Shown here: positions 7,138 through 10,602 of the stretch, one piece after another | Numbering within the stretch: the stretch's first letter is position 1 | Layout: every line of letters begins with the position of its first letter | NCBI GenBank assembly: GCA_945635805.1 | Contig: CALZCW010000008.1 | Coordinates: 1 to 10,602, forward strand | DNA length: 10,602 nt | Source: an uncultured Clostridia bacterium | Lineage (GTDB): Bacteria; Bacillota; Clostridia; Oscillospirales; Oscillospiraceae | Direction: 5' to 3' | The notes under the pieces: generated by a model | Database searches by the model: none | Seen by the model: the letters and a program-made list of their open reading frames with translations, nothing else | Told to the model about the DNA's origin: nothing | Position numbers and translations under genes: made by a program

Positions 7138-8855
7138 AACGAATTATCTATTATCTGAAACCCTATTTGGGCAAGCTGATCCTGGCAACGCTGCTGATCT
7201 CGCTTTCCACCTTCTGTGATCTGCTGCTGCCGACGCTGATGTCGGATATTCTCAACAACGGTATCCAGAACAGGGATTTTGACTTCATTCTTCTGCGCTG
7301 TCTGGAGATGCTCATCGTCGCCGTCGTCAGTCTGGGCGGCATTCTGGCCGGTACCAAGGTCAGCACCGATGTGGTCGCCGCTTTCTGCGCAGACCTGCGC
7401 GCCGACGTGTTCCGCAAGGTCAACACGCTCTCCTTCGAGGAGTTCGGCGCCCTGGGCACCGCTGCCCTGGTCACCCGCGCCACTCACGACGTGGACACCG
7501 TGTCCTGGATCGCCTCCATGCTGGCAGGTACCGTCGCCACCATCCCCATGCTCTTTATCGGCGGTGTCGTGCTGGCCATGCGCAAGGACGTGGTCCTGTC
7601 GCTGATTTTAATGGCCTTTATCCCCATCATCGTTGTGGCCGTGCTCCTGGTGGGCAAGCGGGTCCTCCCCCTGTGGGAAAAATCCGACCTATATATCGAC
7701 AAGCAGAACGCCATTATGCGGGAGCGTCTGCGGGGCATCCGCGTAATCCGCGCCTTTAACTCCGAGGAACGGGAGCATCAGCGGATTGACGAAGCCACCC
7801 ACGTCATGGCCGAAAACATCATCCGCGGCAACGTCTCCATGGGCATCCTGATGCCGCTTTCCATGCTGCTGCTCAACCTGTCCGTGGTCCTCATCATCTA
7901 TTTTGGCGGCTGGCGGATGGTCAGAGGCGTCAGCGCCGTCAGCGCAGGCGACATTTTCGCCATCATCCAGTATGTCACCATGGTCATGAACGGTATCATC
8001 ATGGCCTCCTTCGCCGTGGTCATGTACCCCCACGCCCAGGTCGCCGCCGACCGTATCTGTCAGGTTCTGGACGCTGAGGGCATGGGCGATCCCAACGTGG
8101 GTGAGGAAAAAGCCCTCACCGGCCAGATCGTTTTCGACCATGTGACCTTCTCCTACGGCGGCACGGAAGCTGCGGTCCGGGACATCTCCCTGACCATCCA
8201 CAAGGGCGAAAAGGTCTCCGTCATCGGCGGTACCGGCAGCGGCAAGAGCACGCTTGTTTCCCTGCTGCTTGGCTTCCGGATGCCCACGGAGGGCAGCGTC
8301 CTCCTGGACGGCGTCTCCACTGAGGTACTGAGCAAGCACACGCTCCGTGAGAATATCAGCTCCGTGCTGCAGGGTTCGGCCATCTATTCCGGCACCATCG
8401 GCGAAAACATCCGCATGGGCAAGCCCGGCGCCTCCGACGAGGAGGTCCTTGCCGCGGCGGAGATTGCCCAGCTCTCTGGCTTTATCGAAAGCTGCGAGGG
8501 GGGCCTGAACTACGAGATCAAGCAGGCGGGCAAAAACCTCTCCGGCGGTCAGAAGCAGCGTCTCTCCATCGCCCGGGCTATCCTCAAGGACGCGCCCATC
8601 TATGTCTTCGACGACAGCTTCTCCGCTCTGGATTTCCTGACGGAGAAGAATCTGCGTGCAGCTCTCAACGAAAAGATCCGCGGCAGGACCCAGATTGTCG
8701 TCACCCAGCGCATCACCTCGGCCATGAGCGCCGACTGCATCTTTGTCATGGACAAGGGCTGCTTGGTGGACTGGGGCAAGCATGACGAGCTTCTGGGCCG
8801 GTGCCGGATCTATCAGGAGATCTTTGCCTCTCAGACGGGAGGTGGCACAAAATGA
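7134..8855 (+). CDS. Heterodimeric ABC exporter half, degenerate ATPase subunit
   Basis: This 573-residue protein fuses an exporter-type membrane domain (about residues 1-310, six hydrophobic segments) to a nucleotide-binding domain (about 330-573). Walker A is GGTGSGKST (365-373), the Q-loop Gln is 413 and the signature is LSGGQ (469-473). Walker B is IYVFDD (489-494), with Asp494 where the catalytic Glu should be. The switch His is replaced by Gln525 in VVTQR. This is the pattern of the non-catalytic half of heterodimeric exporters such as BmrCD, LmrCD and TM287/288. The partner is the next gene, overlapping by ATGA. The complex would sit in the cytoplasmic membrane and expel drugs, lipids or peptides; the substrate cannot be predicted. 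The ribosome binding site AAGGA (7126-7130) is only 3 bases from the ATG, which is short. The start MKRIIYYLKPYLGK is nonetheless typical and no better downstream start is near. Confidence 0.95.
   Translation: MKRIIYYLKPYLGKLILATLLISLSTFCDLLLPTLMSDILNNGIQNRDFDFILLRCLEMLIVAVVSLGGILAGTKVSTDVVAAFCADLRADVFRKVNTLSFEEFGALGTAALVTRATHDVDTVSWIASMLAGTVATIPMLFIGGVVLAMRKDVVLSLILMAFIPIIVVAVLLVGKRVLPLWEKSDLYIDKQNAIMRERLRGIRVIRAFNSEEREHQRIDEATHVMAENIIRGNVSMGILMPLSMLLLNLSVVLIIYFGGWRMVRGVSAVSAGDIFAIIQYVTMVMNGIIMASFAVVMYPHAQVAADRICQVLDAEGMGDPNVGEEKALTGQIVFDHVTFSYGGTEAAVRDISLTIHKGEKVSVIGGTGSGKSTLVSLLLGFRMPTEGSVLLDGVSTEVLSKHTLRENISSVLQGSAIYSGTIGENIRMGKPGASDEEVLAAAEIAQLSGFIESCEGGLNYEIKQAGKNLSGGQKQRLSIARAILKDAPIYVFDDSFSALDFLTEKNLRAALNEKIRGRTQIVVTQRITSAMSADCIFVMDKGCLVDWGKHDELLGRCRIYQEIFASQTGGGTK
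8837..8843 (+). promoter_or_regulatory. Strong ribosome binding site for the second exporter gene
   Basis: GGGAGGT lies within the last codons of the first exporter gene, 8 bases before the ATG at 8852. Together with the ATGA overlap it should keep the two subunits in step. It is clearly better placed than the site for the first gene. Confidence 0.75.
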
Positions 8856-10602
8856 AACGAAAAAAAGAACGTGTGATCTCCCGGCTGCTGCTGGAGGCAA
8901 AGCCCATCTGGAAGTGGCTCCTGCTGGCCTGTCTGCTCTGCCTGGTCGTGATTCTCTGCGCCGTGGTCGGCCCCAAGCTTCTCGGCACGCTGATTGACGA
9001 CCTCTACAGCTACTGGGAGGGCAGCTACGCCGGCGACCTGCTGGCGGACATCCTGCCGAAGCTGGGCGTACTGCTGGCAGTCTACGTCGGCTACAGCCTG
9101 TTCAGCTATCTGAAAATGCTCCTGCTCAACAACGTGGTCAGCCGCTACTTCACCTGTAATCTGCGCATCCGTATCTCCGAAAAGATCAAGCGCCTGCCCG
9201 TCAGCTTCGTGGATCAGACGCCCGTTGGCGACATCCTTTCGCGGATGACCGACGACGTGTCCACCATGGGCAACTACGTCCATCAGATCGTTGACACCCT
9301 GATGACAGGCTTTTTGATGATTGTCGTCATCGGCGTGATGATGCTGCGGGAAAACTGGCTGCTGGCGCTGCTGGTCCTGGCTCTGACGCCCGCGTCCATC
9401 CTCCTGTCGTCCTTCATCTCCTCCAAGAGTGAGAAGCATTTTTACAGTATGTTCACCGAGGGAGGCAACCTCAACTCCGTCGTGGAGGAATCCTTCACCA
9501 ACTTTGCCACCACCAAGGCCTACAATCTGGAAGCTGACATGGAGAAAAAGCACGGCGCCGTCAACGTCCGCCGTCAAAAGGCGGAGGCCAAAGCCAATTT
9601 CACCTCCGCCATCGTCCGGCCCATCATCACCCTGACCAACAGTCTGGCCTACATCGCCATCTGCCTGCTGGGCGGCTGGCTGCTGGTGAGCGATCACATC
9701 TCCTCCGTGGGCATCATCGTCACGATCCTGCTCTACGCCAAGCAGTTTTCCTCCCCTCTGGAGCAGATCGCGGGCGGCTTCGGCGACCTGCAGCACGCAA
9801 AGGCCGCAGCGCGCCGCGTCTTCAAGCTCTATGACATGGCCGAGGAAGAGAACGCCGACGGTGCGCTTCCCCAGGAGGCCAGGGGCAACATCCGCTTTGA
9901 GGACGTGGACTTCTCCTACGACAAAAACAGCCCGCTGATCCAGGGGCTGAACATCGACGTCAGGCAGGGCCAGAATGTGGCTATCGTCGGGCCCACCGGC
10001 GCGGGAAAGACCACTATCGTCAATCTTCTCATGCGGTTTTACGATGTGGACAAGGGCCGCATCCTCATCGACGGCGTGGCCTGCGCCACCCTCTCCCGGG
10101 AGGAAATGCGCCGCCAGTTCGGCATGGTCCTGCAAGACACCTGGCTCTTCCGCGGCACCATCGCGGAAAACGTGGCCTACGGCAAGCCCGACGCCACCCG
10201 GGAGGAGATCATCGCCGCCTGTGACCGGGCCTACTGTGACCACTTCATCCGCACCCTGCCGGAGGGCTACGACACTGTGGTGGGTGACGATCTGAGCAAT
10301 CTCTCCGGCGGCCAGAAGCAGCTTCTGACCATCGCCCGGGCCATGCTGGCAGACCGCCGGCTGCTGATTTTGGACGAGGCCACCTCCAACGTGGACACCC
10401 GCACGGAGATTCTGCTGCAGAAGGCCATGGACAATCTGATGCGCGAACGCACCTGCTTTGTCATTGCCCACCGGCTCTCCACCATTGTGGAATCTGACCT
10501 GATTTTGGTCCTGGACCACGGGCAGATCGTGGAGCAGGGCACCCACCGGGAGCTGCTGGAAAAGCGCGGCTTCTACTATCAGATCTATACCAGCCAGTAC
10601 GC
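8852..10602 (+). CDS. Heterodimeric ABC exporter half, catalytic subunit (3' end outside window)
   Basis: The frame starts at ATG 8852, overlaps the previous stop by four bases and stays open to the right edge, giving 583 codons. The protein begins MKRKKERVISRLLLEAKPIW and ends at the edge with YYQIYTSQYA, so only a few residues should be missing. The membrane domain covers about residues 20-325. It includes the coupling-type segment PVSFVDQTPVGDILSRMTDD, common in exporters. The nucleotide-binding domain has Walker A GPTGAGKTT (380-388), a Q-loop in MVLQDTWLFRGT, signature LSGGQ (484-488), Walker B LLILDE with catalytic Glu509, a D-loop (SNVD) and switch His540 in IAHRLS. All catalytic residues are canonical, unlike the first subunit, so this half should supply the hydrolytic Glu. 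It resembles LmrD/BmrD/TM288-type subunits. Its function is multidrug or lipid-type export with the preceding gene product. Confidence 0.95.
   Translation, partial: MKRKKERVISRLLLEAKPIWKWLLLACLLCLVVILCAVVGPKLLGTLIDDLYSYWEGSYAGDLLADILPKLGVLLAVYVGYSLFSYLKMLLLNNVVSRYFTCNLRIRISEKIKRLPVSFVDQTPVGDILSRMTDDVSTMGNYVHQIVDTLMTGFLMIVVIGVMMLRENWLLALLVLALTPASILLSSFISSKSEKHFYSMFTEGGNLNSVVEESFTNFATTKAYNLEADMEKKHGAVNVRRQKAEAKANFTSAIVRPIITLTNSLAYIAICLLGGWLLVSDHISSVGIIVTILLYAKQFSSPLEQIAGGFGDLQHAKAAARRVFKLYDMAEEENADGALPQEARGNIRFEDVDFSYDKNSPLIQGLNIDVRQGQNVAIVGPTGAGKTTIVNLLMRFYDVDKGRILIDGVACATLSREEMRRQFGMVLQDTWLFRGTIAENVAYGKPDATREEIIAACDRAYCDHFIRTLPEGYDTVVGDDLSNLSGGQKQLLTIARAMLADRRLLILDEATSNVDTRTEILLQKAMDNLMRERTCFVIAHRLSTIVESDLILVLDHGQIVEQGTHRELLEKRGFYYQIYTSQY

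Noticed and set aside
7689..8900. A 403-codon minus-strand frame over the first ABC gene
   Set aside because: It is the same kind of composition shadow: no ribosome binding site pattern or family resemblance, and full overlap with a well-supported gene.
8831..10546. A 571-codon open frame on the minus strand, opposite the second ABC gene
   Set aside because: The plus strand carries an intact ABC exporter with all ATPase motifs. The antisense translation is low-complexity, rich in His, Asp, Gly, Val and Gln, with no domain, so it is a composition shadow.

Overview
This window looks like ordinary chromosomal DNA from a fairly GC-rich member of the Clostridia, possibly an Oscillospiraceae-type gut Firmicute. 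That placement is an inference. It rests on many third-position G/C codons, AAGGA/GAGG ribosome binding sites, extended -10 promoters (TGGTACAAT, TGGTAGAAT), an OppA-type lipoprotein, and a heterodimeric ABC exporter pair of the type common in Firmicutes. No RNA gene, CRISPR array, insertion sequence or phage element was seen.

Layout. (1) Bases 1-417, plus strand: the C-terminal end of a cation:proton antiporter. It meets the next gene tail to tail across a compact bidirectional terminator at about 424-464. (2) Bases 468-5580, minus strand, transcribed right to left: secA, then pgeF (YfiH/laccase-domain family), then a family-5 solute-binding lipoprotein. Each junction is a 4-base stop/start overlap (ATGA, then GTGA), so this is very probably one translationally coupled operon. 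A promoter with an extended -10 lies upstream of secA. (3) Bases 5737-6924, minus strand: a cation diffusion facilitator with an N-D-D-D metal site and what looks like two consecutive cytoplasmic dimerisation-type domains. This resembles Mn(II) exporters of the MntE type. (4) Bases 6925-7133: a divergent AT-rich control region with promoters in both directions, a repeated TATACT element and a possible 18-codon leader ORF. (5) Bases 7134-10602, plus strand: two overlapping genes for the halves of a heterodimeric ABC exporter. The first half has a degenerate ATPase site (Asp in place of the catalytic Glu, Gln in place of the switch His). The second is canonical and runs off the right edge only a few codons before its expected end.

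How the genes fit together. SecA drives protein export and would also export the lipoprotein encoded at the end of its operon. PgeF edits peptidoglycan precursors or acts on purine nucleosides in the cytoplasm. The rest of the window is cation or drug efflux (antiporter, CDF, ABC pair). No clearly undescribed system is visible. The points most worth checking are the orphan binding protein coupled to secA-pgeF, the double C-terminal domain of the CDF protein, and the divergent control region with its candidate leader peptide.
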